NCBI GenBank assembly: GCA_002346645.1
Contig: DEAD01000014.1
Coordinates: 6,522 to 70,521 of the forward strand
Origin: Dehalococcoidia bacterium UBA2991
GTDB taxonomy: Bacteria; Chloroflexota; Dehalococcoidia; Tepidiformales; Tepidiformaceae
DNA length: 64,000 nucleotides
Reading direction: 5' to 3'
Shown: positions 35,202-43,343 of the stretch, one piece after another
Numbering within the stretch: the stretch's first letter is position 1
How the letters are laid out: each line of letters starts with the position of its first letter
Notes under the pieces: model-generated
Database searches by the model: none
Told to the model about the DNA's origin: nothing
Seen by the model: the letters and a program-made list of their open reading frames with translations, nothing else
Program-made: the position numbers and the translations under genes

Positions 35202-35951
35202 TCAGCGAAAGAGGTCTCGTTCGGCTTCTCGGATTATTTCGGTCATGGACACCTCGTCATCGGGTTCCCAGGGATAACCGCGTATCACCGCAACGGGCAC
35301 TCGGCTGAGATTGCCCTTGACCAGCTCCCCTGCACTCGCCAGCTCGTCCGCTCGACAAACAGCCTGGACAAGGAACTCATGGCCATGGGGATCGTGTTCT
35401 CCGATGTAACTAATAACAGGATTGATGCCTGCGATGCCGATAGCAACGTCAACCTGAGCCTCACGCCAAGGCCGACCAAATGTGTCAGAGATAATGACCG
35501 CAACCTCGTGGCCCAGCTCACGGAAGCGAGCACGGAGGCCACGCGCGCTAGCATCTGGATCGACAGGAAGAAGGACGGCTCGTCCTTCAGCACCTGAACT
35601 GGACTGGTCAACGCCGCTATTCGCACAAACAAACCCGTGATGAGTTTCGGTGATTAGAACGGGCCCAACCTGACGAACAACTCGTTTTGACTCCTGCAGA
35701 ACCAGCTCAACTATGCCCGGCTCCTTCTCCCAACGTTCAGCAAACTGCCGAGCAAAGGGGGAAGGCGTAATCGTGTCCAGGTCGACGGTTCGCCCCTCGG
35801 ACTTCGAAACAATCTTGGAGGTCACTATGACAATATCGCCATCGACCAGGGGATTACCCGCGGCAACCTGCAGTTCTTCGATCATGGCAGCAAGATCTGC
35901 GCCCTCACTAATCTCGGGCAATCCCTCAACACCACTTATAGAGACGGCCAC
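35202..35951 (-). CDS. cofE: Coenzyme F420-0:L-glutamate ligase (CofE)
   Basis: 249 residues matching CofE/FbiB-N: VDGDIVIVTSKIVSKSEGR, FVCANSGVDQSS, and VIISDTFGRPWREAQVDVAIG. It adds glutamate(s) to F420-0 using GTP. No fused nitroreductase domain as in mycobacterial FbiB is present. It lies 11 nt after the F420 reductase gene npdG, and the pair is direct evidence for F420 use. Other F420 biosynthesis genes (cofC, cofD, cofG/H) are outside the window. Confidence 0.93.
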   Translation of the reverse strand: MAVSISGVEGLPEISEGADLAAMIEELQVAAGNPLVDGDIVIVTSKIVSKSEGRTVDLDTITPSPFARQFAERWEKEPGIVELVLQESKRVVRQVGPVLITETHHGFVCANSGVDQSSSGAEGRAVLLPVDPDASARGLRARFRELGHEVAVIISDTFGRPWREAQVDVAIGIAGINPVISYIGEHDPHGHEFLVQAVCRADELASAGELVKGNLSRVPVAVIRGYPWEPDDEVSMTEIIREAERDLFR

Positions 35952-35962
35952 CTCGGTACTCC

Positions 35963-36613
35963 TCAGGCTCCCGCAATGCGGATGCTGGTTTGCGTTTTAT
36001 GAACGCGATTAAGGTTGATGAGAAGGGATGTGAGCATCTCAACATAGCGACTATTACTGAGGGCACCACTATCCACACCCCGAACACCGTCAATCTCGTT
36101 AGCAAGACCAATGATGATGCCCTTCGCCTCTTCATCATCTCCGCACACAAGGACATCAGCATCCACAGACTTGTCTAACTCCATGAGCTTCTCTGCACTC
36201 ATGTTCTGGAAGGCCGAGACCACTCTGGCATTAGGAAGTGCTGTGGAGGCTTCCTCTGCAGCACTGTTACCAGGCACCTCGAGAGCCACGGCGCCCTTAC
36301 CCCTGACAAACTCAAGAGGGGCAACAACGTCGCAAACAACGGCGCCATCCAGAGCACCCCCTAAGGACTCAAGCGTCGGCGCCTGCCCGCTGTAAGGGAA
36401 AGTGAGGAAGACCACATCAGCTCCCACAACAGCGGCCGCATTCTCGCCCCCCATTACGCTAGCCCCTGGAACAGCGGCGGCGACTTTAGCAGCACCCTCC
36501 TCGCCCCTTTGGGTAGTGCGGGAACCAATGCAGACCTGATGGCCGGACGCAGCAAAGCGGATAGCGAGACCAAGACCCTCGGGGCCTGTCCCGCCGACAA
36601 ATGCAAGTTTCAT
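35963..36613 (-). CDS. npdG: NADPH:F420 oxidoreductase
   Basis: 216 residues. It has an N-terminal Rossmann motif LAFVGGTGPEGLGLAIRFAA with the IGSRTTQRGEEGA NADP-phosphate site, and a C-terminal dimer/F420 region GVRGVDSGALSNSRYVEMLT. It transfers hydride between NADPH and F420. First gene of npdG-cofE-dut(-rplS). A TAGACT box ends 8 nt before the ATG. It diverges from ftsH. Confidence 0.92.
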   Translation of the reverse strand: MKLAFVGGTGPEGLGLAIRFAASGHQVCIGSRTTQRGEEGAAKVAAAVPGASVMGGENAAAVVGADVVFLTFPYSGQAPTLESLGGALDGAVVCDVVAPLEFVRGKGAVALEVPGNSAAEEASTALPNARVVSAFQNMSAEKLMELDKSVDADVLVCGDDEEAKGIIIGLANEIDGVRGVDSGALSNSRYVEMLTSLLINLNRVHKTQTSIRIAGA

Positions 36614-36621
36614 GGAAGGGG

Positions 36622-36627
36622 AGTCTA
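36622..36627 (-). promoter_or_regulatory. Putative npdG -10 box (TAGACT)
   Basis: TAGACT on the minus strand ends 8 nt before the npdG ATG, predicting a leaderless or nearly leaderless operon mRNA. Confidence 0.6.
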
Positions 36628-36676
36628 TCGGAAGTCGCGGAAAAGAACGCGTATAGCTGGCCCCTAGCCCTTCCCC

Positions 36677-36714
36677 AGGCTACCTCCAACCCCTTAGAGG
36701 CCAAGAGGTAGCCT
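36677..36714. promoter_or_regulatory. 10-bp inverted repeat upstream of ftsH
   Basis: AGGCTACCTC and its perfect complement GAGGTAGCCT are separated by 18 nt. The right arm ends 4 nt before the ftsH -10 box and so covers the -35 zone. It does not match the CIRCE consensus. An operator is more likely than an RNA element, because it lies upstream of the predicted start of transcription. Confidence 0.55.
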
Positions 36715-36715
36715 C

Positions 36716-36724
36716 TGCTATACT
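36716..36724 (+). promoter_or_regulatory. Putative ftsH promoter, extended -10 (TGC-TATACT)
   Basis: TGCTATACT, with transcription predicted near 36731, about 55 nt before the TTG start. It shares TCTGCTATA with the nusA promoter. No recognisable -35, as expected of an extended -10. Confidence 0.6.
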
Positions 36725-36785
36725 CGAATCCGAGACCTAAAACACCTTATTTCTGAGCGGCCTTCTTGCCGCCAGGAGTCTTACC

Positions 36786-38795
36786 TTGTACTCCCGCTGG
36801 CTTCGTAACGGCTTCATCTGGATACTTGTGGCCGTTGCGGCTATCGCAATCGGTTTCGCATTCTTTTCAGGGGGCGACTCGAAGCAGGAAATTCCCTTTG
36901 GGCAAGTTGTAAAGGATATCGAAGCTGGCCTGGTCGACACCCTTGAGGTAGATGGCCGCGACATCAACGCAATCTACTTCCAGCAGAACCAGGGGAACAG
37001 GCTAGAGCGAAAGTCCAAAGTAGCGGAAAACACCGATATCGCTACCTTCCTGAGCGATCGAGGCATTGCGCTAAGCGGAGGCTCACAAGGACAGCTAAAT
37101 GCCGTCAATCTTGAATTCAAAGATGGCGGTGGATTTGGATGGCTGGGCCTACTTCTGAACCTATTTCCTTTCCTACTATTCGGTGCCTTCCTGCTCCTAA
37201 TCATGCGACAGGCCCAGGGATCCAACTCTCAGGCAATGAGCTTCGGGAAGAGCCGAGCACGTCTTTTCACAGGTGCCAAGGTGACAGTCACCTTTATGGA
37301 TGTGGCAGGAGCCGATGAGGCCAAGGAAGAACTCGTCGAAGTCGTCGAGTTCTTGAAGTACCCCGAAAAGTTCGCGGCTCTAGGAGCACGCATTCCCAAA
37401 GGAGTCCTCCTGGTAGGTCCGCCCGGAACAGGCAAGACGCTCCTTTCTCGCGCGGTTGCAGGCGAGGCGGGAGTTCCATTCTTTAGCATCTCTGGCTCAG
37501 AATTTGTAGAAATGTTCGTGGGAGTGGGTGCTAGTCGCGTACGGGATCTATTTGAACAAGCGAAGAAGAATGCGCCCTGTATTGTCTTCGTCGACGAGAT
37601 CGACGCAGTGGGCCGGCAACGCGGAGCAGGGCTGGGGGGCAGCCACGATGAGCGGGAGCAAACCCTAAACCAAATCCTCGTGGAAATGGACGGTTTCGAC
37701 ACGGGTACGAACGTGATCGTGCTCGCAGCCACAAACCGACCAGACATTCTCGACCCAGCTTTACTTAGACCAGGGCGCTTCGACCGCAAGGTCGTATTGG
37801 ACTCACCGGACGTCAGGGGTCGCGAAGCAATCCTCGACGTACACATGAAGGGCAAGCCTGTAAGCGATGATGTCGAACCAGCAACGCTAGCGAAATCCAC
37901 ACCGGGATTTAGCGGTGCAGACTTAGCTAACCTGGTCAACGAAGCAGCCATCCTGGCAGCCCGGCGCAACCGCAAAACGATCGCGATGGATGAGTTCGAA
38001 GAGGCTGTGGACCGCGTTATCGCTGGTCCTGAGCGTAAGAGCCGCGTGATGAGCGACCATGAGAAGCGATTGACCGCCTACCACGAGGGCGGCCACACGG
38101 TAATCGCGCACTTTCTCGATAAGCATGACCCACCTCACAAAGTCACCATCGTCTCGCGGGGCATGGCGGGCGGTTACACACGTTTCCTTCCTGACGAGGA
38201 AACACATTACCGAACGCGCGATATGTTCAAAGACCAACTCTGCACAGCCCTGGGAGGACACGCAGCCGAAGAACTTATCTTTGGCGAAGCTTCAACAGGC
38301 CCCTCCAACGACCTGGAGCAGATCACGCGTATAGCTACCTCGATGGTTACCCGCTGGGGGATGAGCAAACGTCTCGGGCCACGGACATTTGGAAAGAGTG
38401 AGGAGATGGTATTTCTTGGTCGTGAGATCTCAGAAAGCCGCAATTACTCGGAGAAGATTGCGGAAGAGATTGACGACGAGGTGAGACGCATCATCGAGGA
38501 AGCCCAGACGCGCGCACAAGAAATTCTGAGGGAAAAGCGTGATGTACTGGACAAACTGGCAACAGTACTGCTGGAAGTCGAAACCCTTGAGGGGGAGGTG
38601 CTAACACGCCTGCTCGAGAGCGACCCAAATGAGCCTTGGCCGCCATCAGATTTACAAGAGAAGAAAGAGCCACCAATGGAATCCCCTGGTGATGAGGAGC
38701 CTGTCGATGGGCCCTCTTTCCAACCTTCACCTAAACCTGACCTAGCATGGGAAGGTGGAGCGCAGGCGACAACAGAGGGTGGGGGTGGAAAATAG
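36786..38795 (+). CDS. ftsH: ATP-dependent zinc metalloprotease FtsH
   Basis: 669 residues. Two membrane segments (about 9-28 and 117-141) flank the extracytoplasmic loop. Then comes the AAA+ domain with Walker A GPPGTGKT (211-218), Walker B CIVFVDEIDAVGR and the SRH, followed by the M41 protease with HEGGH. The C-terminus is a Pro/Glu-rich tail. It degrades membrane and regulatory proteins. TTG start at 36786 with AGGAG 7 nt upstream; no other in-frame start precedes the first membrane segment. Confidence 0.96.
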   Translation: MYSRWLRNGFIWILVAVAAIAIGFAFFSGGDSKQEIPFGQVVKDIEAGLVDTLEVDGRDINAIYFQQNQGNRLERKSKVAENTDIATFLSDRGIALSGGSQGQLNAVNLEFKDGGGFGWLGLLLNLFPFLLFGAFLLLIMRQAQGSNSQAMSFGKSRARLFTGAKVTVTFMDVAGADEAKEELVEVVEFLKYPEKFAALGARIPKGVLLVGPPGTGKTLLSRAVAGEAGVPFFSISGSEFVEMFVGVGASRVRDLFEQAKKNAPCIVFVDEIDAVGRQRGAGLGGSHDEREQTLNQILVEMDGFDTGTNVIVLAATNRPDILDPALLRPGRFDRKVVLDSPDVRGREAILDVHMKGKPVSDDVEPATLAKSTPGFSGADLANLVNEAAILAARRNRKTIAMDEFEEAVDRVIAGPERKSRVMSDHEKRLTAYHEGGHTVIAHFLDKHDPPHKVTIVSRGMAGGYTRFLPDEETHYRTRDMFKDQLCTALGGHAAEELIFGEASTGPSNDLEQITRIATSMVTRWGMSKRLGPRTFGKSEEMVFLGREISESRNYSEKIAEEIDDEVRRIIEEAQTRAQEILREKRDVLDKLATVLLEVETLEGEVLTRLLESDPNEPWPPSDLQEKKEPPMESPGDEEPVDGPSFQPSPKPDLAWEGGAQATTEGGGGK

Positions 38796-38963
38796 CCATC
38801 TTGGACCGGCCAGGGAGACATCGAGTAAGGAAACAATGCAACACGAGACTCACCCAGCGGCTCTACTTTTAGCAGCAGCTCTAGTGCAGACATCAACCTG
38901 AACCATCTCCTAAAGTGAGAAACTAATTACAGTTGGATATTGACCCTACGGGGCGGCCCTTCC

Positions 38964-38969
38964 TAGACT
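38964..38969 (+). promoter_or_regulatory. Putative -10 box (TAGACT) of rplU-rpmA-rpmE
   Basis: TAGACT, with transcription predicted near 38975, exactly where the 5' hairpin at 38975-38995 begins. Confidence 0.55.
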
Positions 38970-38974
38970 GAGGA

Positions 38975-38995
38975 TTCCCCGTCAGAGCGGGGGAA
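38975..38995 (+). promoter_or_regulatory. 5'-terminal hairpin of the rplU leader
   Basis: CCCCG-TCAGAG-CGGGG, a 5-bp GC stem extended by TT/AA across one bulged G, is predicted at the very 5' end of the mRNA and just before the candidate starts. It may autoregulate bL21 or protect the 5' end. Confidence 0.45.
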
Positions 38996-39008
38996 AGTGG
39001 AGCAACCA

Positions 39009-39320
39009 TTGCAGGCGATCGTGCGAGCCGGTGGACATCAATTCATGCTCACCGAAGGACAAGAGTTTGATTTAGGCAGTCTTGATGGCGAGCCTGGCGA
39101 TACTTTTGACTTCGATGTGCTAATGCTGATTGATGGAATGGACGTGACGATCGGGGAGCCAACGGTTCCGGGTGCATCCCTGCGAGCACGCATAGCCCAG
39201 CACGGCAAAGGCCAAAAGCTGCGCTTCATGAAATATAAGAACAAAGTGCGTTACCGGCGGACATTCGGTCACCGGCAGCCGATTACCCGACTCGTCGTCG
39301 AGTCGATCACGAAAGGTTAG
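39009..39320 (+). CDS. rplU: 50S ribosomal protein bL21
   Basis: 103 residues: QAIVRAGGHQFMLTEGQEFD at the start, then KMKYKNKVRYRRTFGHRQP-like basic stretch (FMKYKNKVRYRRTFGHRQ) as in bL21. Two starts are possible. GTG 38997 (adding MEQP) has a G-run in front; TTG 39009 has GGAG with 6-nt spacing and gives the family-typical MQAIVRAGG start, which I prefer. First gene of rplU-rpmA-rpmE. Confidence 0.93.
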   Translation: MQAIVRAGGHQFMLTEGQEFDLGSLDGEPGDTFDFDVLMLIDGMDVTIGEPTVPGASLRARIAQHGKGQKLRFMKYKNKVRYRRTFGHRQPITRLVVESITKG

Positions 39321-39323
39321 AGG

Positions 39324-39593
39324 ATGGCGCACAAAAAAGGCCTGGGCAGCACTAAGAACGGCCGCGATAGCAATAGCCAGCGGCTAGGCGTAAAGCGTTT
39401 CGATGGTCAATTCGTTACGCCAGGCACAATCATCCTGCGGCAGCGGGGTACCCGTTTCCATCCCGGAGAGAACGTGGGACTAGGTCGCGACCATACTATC
39501 TACGCAAAAGTAGAAGGCACAGTGAAGTTCAGTCCCCATGCCAAGGGACGCCGAAAGCGCGTAAGCGTCCTCACCCCAGCAGGTCAGGAGTAG
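39324..39593 (+). CDS. rpmA: 50S ribosomal protein bL27
   Basis: 89 residues. MAHKKGLGSTKNGRDSNSQR is the conserved N-terminus that reaches the peptidyl-transferase centre; no cleavable Firmicute-type extension is present. The FHPGENVGLGRDHTIYA block is diagnostic. The start is ATG 39324 with GAGG directly upstream, 3 nt after rplU. Confidence 0.97.
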   Translation: MAHKKGLGSTKNGRDSNSQRLGVKRFDGQFVTPGTIILRQRGTRFHPGENVGLGRDHTIYAKVEGTVKFSPHAKGRRKRVSVLTPAGQE

Positions 39594-39597
39594 AACG

Positions 39598-39807
39598 GTG
39601 AAAACAGAAATTCACCCGGAGTACGTGGACGCGGTCATTACCTGCTCGTGTGGAAACCGCATCGAGACTCGAGCTACAAAGGATCAAATGCACATCGACG
39701 TATGCAGCCAATGCCACCCATTCTTCACGGGAGAGCAACGCATCGTCGACACCGCGGGCCGGGTTGAACGCTTCCAGCGCCGCTATTCACTGGGCGATCC
39801 GTCGTAG
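39598..39807 (+). CDS. rpmE: 50S ribosomal protein bL31, zinc-binding form
   Basis: 69 residues starting at GTG 39598. KTEIHPEYVDAVITCSCGN and HIDVCSQCHPFFTGEQR show the zinc cysteines C16, C18, C36, C39 of the C+ type, which bridges the central protuberance and 30S head. The following DUF1385 gene is a common partner of rpmE in Gram-positive-type genomes. Confidence 0.95.
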   Translation: MKTEIHPEYVDAVITCSCGNRIETRATKDQMHIDVCSQCHPFFTGEQRIVDTAGRVERFQRRYSLGDPS

Positions 39808-39888
39808 CCCGGAAGCAGCTTTCCATACTGGCTATGAGTCACCAAGACTCCCTTCTCCAGCAGCCCCAAGTCAGGCCCTGAGCGCTCC

Positions 39889-40818
39889 ATGAGCGAAACC
39901 CCACCTCGAACAGATGTGTACTTCGGCGGCCAGGCCGTTATCGAAGGTGTGATGATCCGAGCCCCGCAACATATGGCGATAGCAGTACGAGCTCCTAGTG
40001 GTGAGATCGTTCGTCACACAGAAAAGTTGACTGGCTTTACGACAGGCCCACTAAGGAGAATTCCTTTAGTTCGTGGTGCTGTAGTGCTCTGGGAGACGCT
40101 CTCCCTAGGCATGCGAGCAATAAATTACTCTTCGCGAATCACTATTGAAGGGCTGGAAAAAGAAGACCAGGAAGCGGAAGAGCCAGAGTTTGAAGAAGTA
40201 TCTGACGCCGCCATGTGGGGTTCGATAGCGCTAGGGATAGCTTTTGCGGTCGCCGTCTTTTTTGTCGGACCTGTACTTCTAGCAAACCTCCTCGAATCTC
40301 AGGGCATCGCACGAGCAGGGGTGGTTGTGATCGAAGCAGTCCTAAGGCTGGTGCTTTTCGTGGGATACATCGCGTTGATTGGCCTAATGCCCGACATCCG
40401 GCGGGTTTTCCAATACCACGGTGCCGAACACATGACGATCCACGCCTATGAGAAAGCCCGGTCCCTAACAGTAACTGCTATACGAGACCTACCCAAAGAA
40501 CATACTCGCTGTGGTACTAGCTTCCTGGTTGTAGTGATCACTATCGCCCTGGTTGTGTTCCTCGCATTCGACCTTCTTGTGGACCAAGGCATCTTCGTAC
40601 GCATGGCATCGCGGATAGTGCTACTTCCCCCAATAGCTGGGATTAGTTACGAGGTACTGCGCTTGGGAGCCCGCTATGAATCAAACCCGCTTGTCCGAAC
40701 TATGTTCATTCCCAATATCGCACTTCAGGCCCTCACAACACGGGTGCCTGATGACGAACAAATTGAAGTTGCAATTGCGGCTTTCGAAACGGCGTTGGAG
40801 TCCGCCACAGAAGAGTAG
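39889..40818 (+). CDS. DUF1385 integral membrane protein
   Basis: 309 residues. FGGQAVIEGVMIRAP at the N-terminus, several membrane helices in the middle (about 105-180 and 215-255) and the HGAEHMTIHAYE motif define DUF1385, a family often beside rpmE/prfA and of unknown function. prfA does not follow here. The ATG at 39889 has no strong ribosome site; 81 nt separate it from rpmE. Confidence 0.88.
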   Translation: MSETPPRTDVYFGGQAVIEGVMIRAPQHMAIAVRAPSGEIVRHTEKLTGFTTGPLRRIPLVRGAVVLWETLSLGMRAINYSSRITIEGLEKEDQEAEEPEFEEVSDAAMWGSIALGIAFAVAVFFVGPVLLANLLESQGIARAGVVVIEAVLRLVLFVGYIALIGLMPDIRRVFQYHGAEHMTIHAYEKARSLTVTAIRDLPKEHTRCGTSFLVVVITIALVVFLAFDLLVDQGIFVRMASRIVLLPPIAGISYEVLRLGARYESNPLVRTMFIPNIALQALTTRVPDDEQIEVAIAAFETALESATEE

Positions 40819-40851
40819 TCAGAACACCTGGCGCGGACGGGTCATGGTCCG

Positions 40852-40857
40852 TACTGT
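40852..40857 (+). promoter_or_regulatory. Putative -10 box (TACTGT) of the MBL operon
   Basis: TACTGT ends 6 nt before ATG 40864. No Shine-Dalgarno is present, so a leaderless mRNA is predicted. Confidence 0.6.
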
Positions 40858-40863
40858 TGCCCT

Positions 40864-41721
40864 ATGGCAGTAGCAACCTACCGAGCAGGGGAATTCGACA
40901 TCGCAATCGTCTCAGACGGATATATCCGTCTGGACGGCGGAGCAGTTTTCGGACTCGTGCCACGTATCCTATGGGAGCCGGCGGTCGGTAGTGAGAATAT
41001 CGACAGCCAGCACCGTATTCCACTTGCATTGAACTGCATGCTGGTGCGACGGGGCGAGGACATCGTGCTCGTCGAAACGGGAATGGGAACCAAGTACACA
41101 GAACGTGAACGTGAGCGCATCTGGCCTGGCGAATACGGCACTCTGCTTAGCGAGCTTGCTTCGATAGGGATAATGCCAGAAGACGTTACCCATGTCGTGA
41201 ACACTCACCTCCATACTGACCACTGCGGTTGGAACACGATGGAGCAAGAAGGGAAGGTGGTCCCCACCTTCCCTAACGCGCGATATTTCATTCAAGCCGG
41301 TGAGTACGAAGCAGCAATGAATCCGAATGAGAGGACGCGTGCAACTTATCTCGCGCCAAACTTCGAGCCACTGGAGCAAACAGGGCAACTAGAGCTAGTC
41401 GATGGAGAGCGAGAGATCATGGCCGGAATGACATTCCTGCCTACACCAGGACACACGGCTGATCACGCGTCAATCTTGCTGAGCTCTCTTGGAGAGACGG
41501 CTATCTATACCGGAGATCTCGTACATCACGCAGTACAGGTGGAGCGCCCCGCCTGGATTGCAGCCTTCGACATTCTGCCGTTGGTCTCGCTGGAGACCAA
41601 AAAAAAGCTGGTTGAGCGCGCGCTGCGCGAACAGGCACTGTTAATCTGCGTTCACAACCCGTTCCCTGGTGTAGGTCGACTCACGGAAGTCGACGGGCGA
41701 AGGCATTTCGTCGAAGAGTGA
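40864..41721 (+). CDS. Metallo-beta-lactamase-fold hydrolase
   Basis: 285 residues. The metal motif HxHxDH reads THLHTDHCGW; further ligands are in PTPGHTADH and YTGDLVHH. It resembles the lactonase/quorum-quenching-like and MBL-hydrolase branch with an NCMLVRRGEDIVLVETG strand. The substrate is unknown. It starts an operon with a GcvT-like protein (GTGA overlap) and a Nudix-like protein. Confidence 0.87.
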   Translation: MAVATYRAGEFDIAIVSDGYIRLDGGAVFGLVPRILWEPAVGSENIDSQHRIPLALNCMLVRRGEDIVLVETGMGTKYTERERERIWPGEYGTLLSELASIGIMPEDVTHVVNTHLHTDHCGWNTMEQEGKVVPTFPNARYFIQAGEYEAAMNPNERTRATYLAPNFEPLEQTGQLELVDGEREIMAGMTFLPTPGHTADHASILLSSLGETAIYTGDLVHHAVQVERPAWIAAFDILPLVSLETKKKLVERALREQALLICVHNPFPGVGRLTEVDGRRHFVEE

Positions 41722-42764
41722 CCGAAGCAGGCATCAACCGACTGGCTTTGCATTCTGTGCACGAAGCTTTTGGCGCAACCTTCGCCTTAGAACGCGGGTG
41801 GAGGCTTCCGAAAACCTACGGCGACAGCGAGGACGAGTACGCACGCCTAAGGTCGAAAGCAGCCGCCTTCGACCGTTCCGATCGTACCCGACTACTGGTG
41901 AGTGGTACTGACGCAGCATTGTTGTTGGAAGCAGTCTTTGGCGAGGTAGCCCGTGAGTTAGATGAAGGACAAAGCGTTCGAGCAGCAGCACTGAGCAAAT
42001 CTGGAAACATCACAGACCTTTCCTTAATCGCGCGGATGGGGGGTATTGCATACGTAGTTATCGGGGAACCCGGTCGCGGCGCCACGACGCTAGCACAACT
42101 TGAAGATGCCATTGAGGAAGGCTACGACGTGGAGATCCAAGATCGAACCACAACAACCTGCCTCATCGGACTCGCAGGACCAGCTGCAGCAGAAGTAACA
42201 GGGCAACATATCAACAACGCCCTCCCTCCGCGTCTACCCTCGATGCATGCTGCTCCCTTCGAATTTCATGGTTACCGGGCGTTGGCAATCCGGACGAGTG
42301 GCTTGGGGGAAGATGGCTTCGAGCTAATGGTTGCACCACCTGTAGCAGAACACCTCCTGGGCCTACTGGAGGAAGCAGGCGTAGGGCTAGCAGGCACAGC
42401 TGCGCAGGAAATCGCGCGCATAGAGGCCGGAGTTCCAGCGTTCACACCAGACCTAGAAACTGGGATAACACCTGCTGAGGCAGGACTAAGTCAAGCCCTA
42501 GGACTCCCGGTCGAGGAGCCAACACGGGTGCTAACCAGCCTGCTGTTCGAAGGGATGCACATACCTCCACTAGGCACGCCGGCACTTGCCGAAGGGCAGG
42601 TAATTGGCGAGCTCCGAAGCTGCGCACGCTCGTTCACGCTTGACGCTGCGGCCGGACTGGCAATACTCAGTCAAGACCAAAGCCATCCAGGCACAGAGAT
42701 TTGGGTAGGCGGAGAGCGCGCATTGGTCGCACAGAAGCCACTCTACCGCCGGAGGAAGACGTAG
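41718..42764 (+). CDS. GcvT/YgfZ-family folate-binding-fold protein
   Basis: 348 residues, starting at a GTG overlapping the MBL stop. The N-terminal aminomethyltransferase fold shows DRSDRTRLLVSGTDAALLL, RTSGLGEDGFELMV and EAGVPAFTPDLETGITP, like YgfZ/GcvT. The glycine-cleavage partners gcvH/gcvP are absent nearby, so it may be a YgfZ-like Fe-S assembly factor or a dehydrogenase-associated tetrahydrofolate methyltransferase. The C-terminal barrel (SARSFTL-like: CARSFTLDAAAGLAIL) is intact. Confidence 0.8.
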   Translation: MTEAGINRLALHSVHEAFGATFALERGWRLPKTYGDSEDEYARLRSKAAAFDRSDRTRLLVSGTDAALLLEAVFGEVARELDEGQSVRAAALSKSGNITDLSLIARMGGIAYVVIGEPGRGATTLAQLEDAIEEGYDVEIQDRTTTTCLIGLAGPAAAEVTGQHINNALPPRLPSMHAAPFEFHGYRALAIRTSGLGEDGFELMVAPPVAEHLLGLLEEAGVGLAGTAAQEIARIEAGVPAFTPDLETGITPAEAGLSQALGLPVEEPTRVLTSLLFEGMHIPPLGTPALAEGQVIGELRSCARSFTLDAAAGLAILSQDQSHPGTEIWVGGERALVAQKPLYRRRKT

Positions 42765-42766
42765 CA

Positions 42767-43339
42767 ATGCCATTGGGCGACGTACCTATGCCCCCGCAAC
42801 CGGAGAGACACTTCCATGGGAAAGTAGAAATCATTCTGGGAAACGAATGGACCGCAGAATACTTCGACGCTGAGGAAGCATCTCCTCCGAACGACGTGCC
42901 CATGATCTATGGATACGCCTGCGTGGTTCGGGGCGACTACGGCTATGTGACTGAAAGAGACCAGGCCAGAGACGGCTGGAGTGTTGTAGAAGGCAACTTT
43001 CTCGAAGGCGAAACTGCAGAGGAGTTCGTTACGCGTTCAGCACTTGAGCAAACTGGAGCTAACATCTCTCAAACTCTACTTATCGGATACCTCGATTGCC
43101 GAGCGACAAGCGCAAACGAACATTACGAGAAACACTTCCGAGCCATCCGTCCCATGTACGTGGGCGTAGCCAGAGAAGTTGGCCCTGTACCAGAAGGCTC
43201 CGACTATCACCGACGCCGACTTCCAATGAATCAATTTCAGAACGAGCTACGCAAACGCTACTCACTGCTCTCCGACCACTTCGCCAAAGGACTAAGTCGG
43301 TACACAATCCTTGAGCGAACCGGAAAGCTAAAAAGCTAA
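42767..43339 (+). CDS. Nudix-like protein with a degenerate Nudix box
   Basis: 190 residues. The segment GNFLEGETAEEFVTRSALEQ matches the Nudix pattern G-x5-E-x7-R but has Ser for the following Glu and Glu-Gln in place of the metal-binding Glu pair, so catalysis is doubtful. ATG 42767 lies 2 nt after the GcvT stop with GGAGG 11 nt upstream; an upstream open frame to 42701 overlaps the GcvT end. It ends 4 nt from the convergent SIMPL gene. Confidence 0.6.
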   Translation: MPLGDVPMPPQPERHFHGKVEIILGNEWTAEYFDAEEASPPNDVPMIYGYACVVRGDYGYVTERDQARDGWSVVEGNFLEGETAEEFVTRSALEQTGANISQTLLIGYLDCRATSANEHYEKHFRAIRPMYVGVAREVGPVPEGSDYHRRRLPMNQFQNELRKRYSLLSDHFAKGLSRYTILERTGKLKS

Positions 43340-43343
43340 CCCT

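Noticed and set aside
36677..36714. CIRCE (HrcA) element upstream of ftsH
   Set aside because: The arms do not match TTAGCACTC/GAGTGCTAA and the spacer is 18 nt rather than 9.
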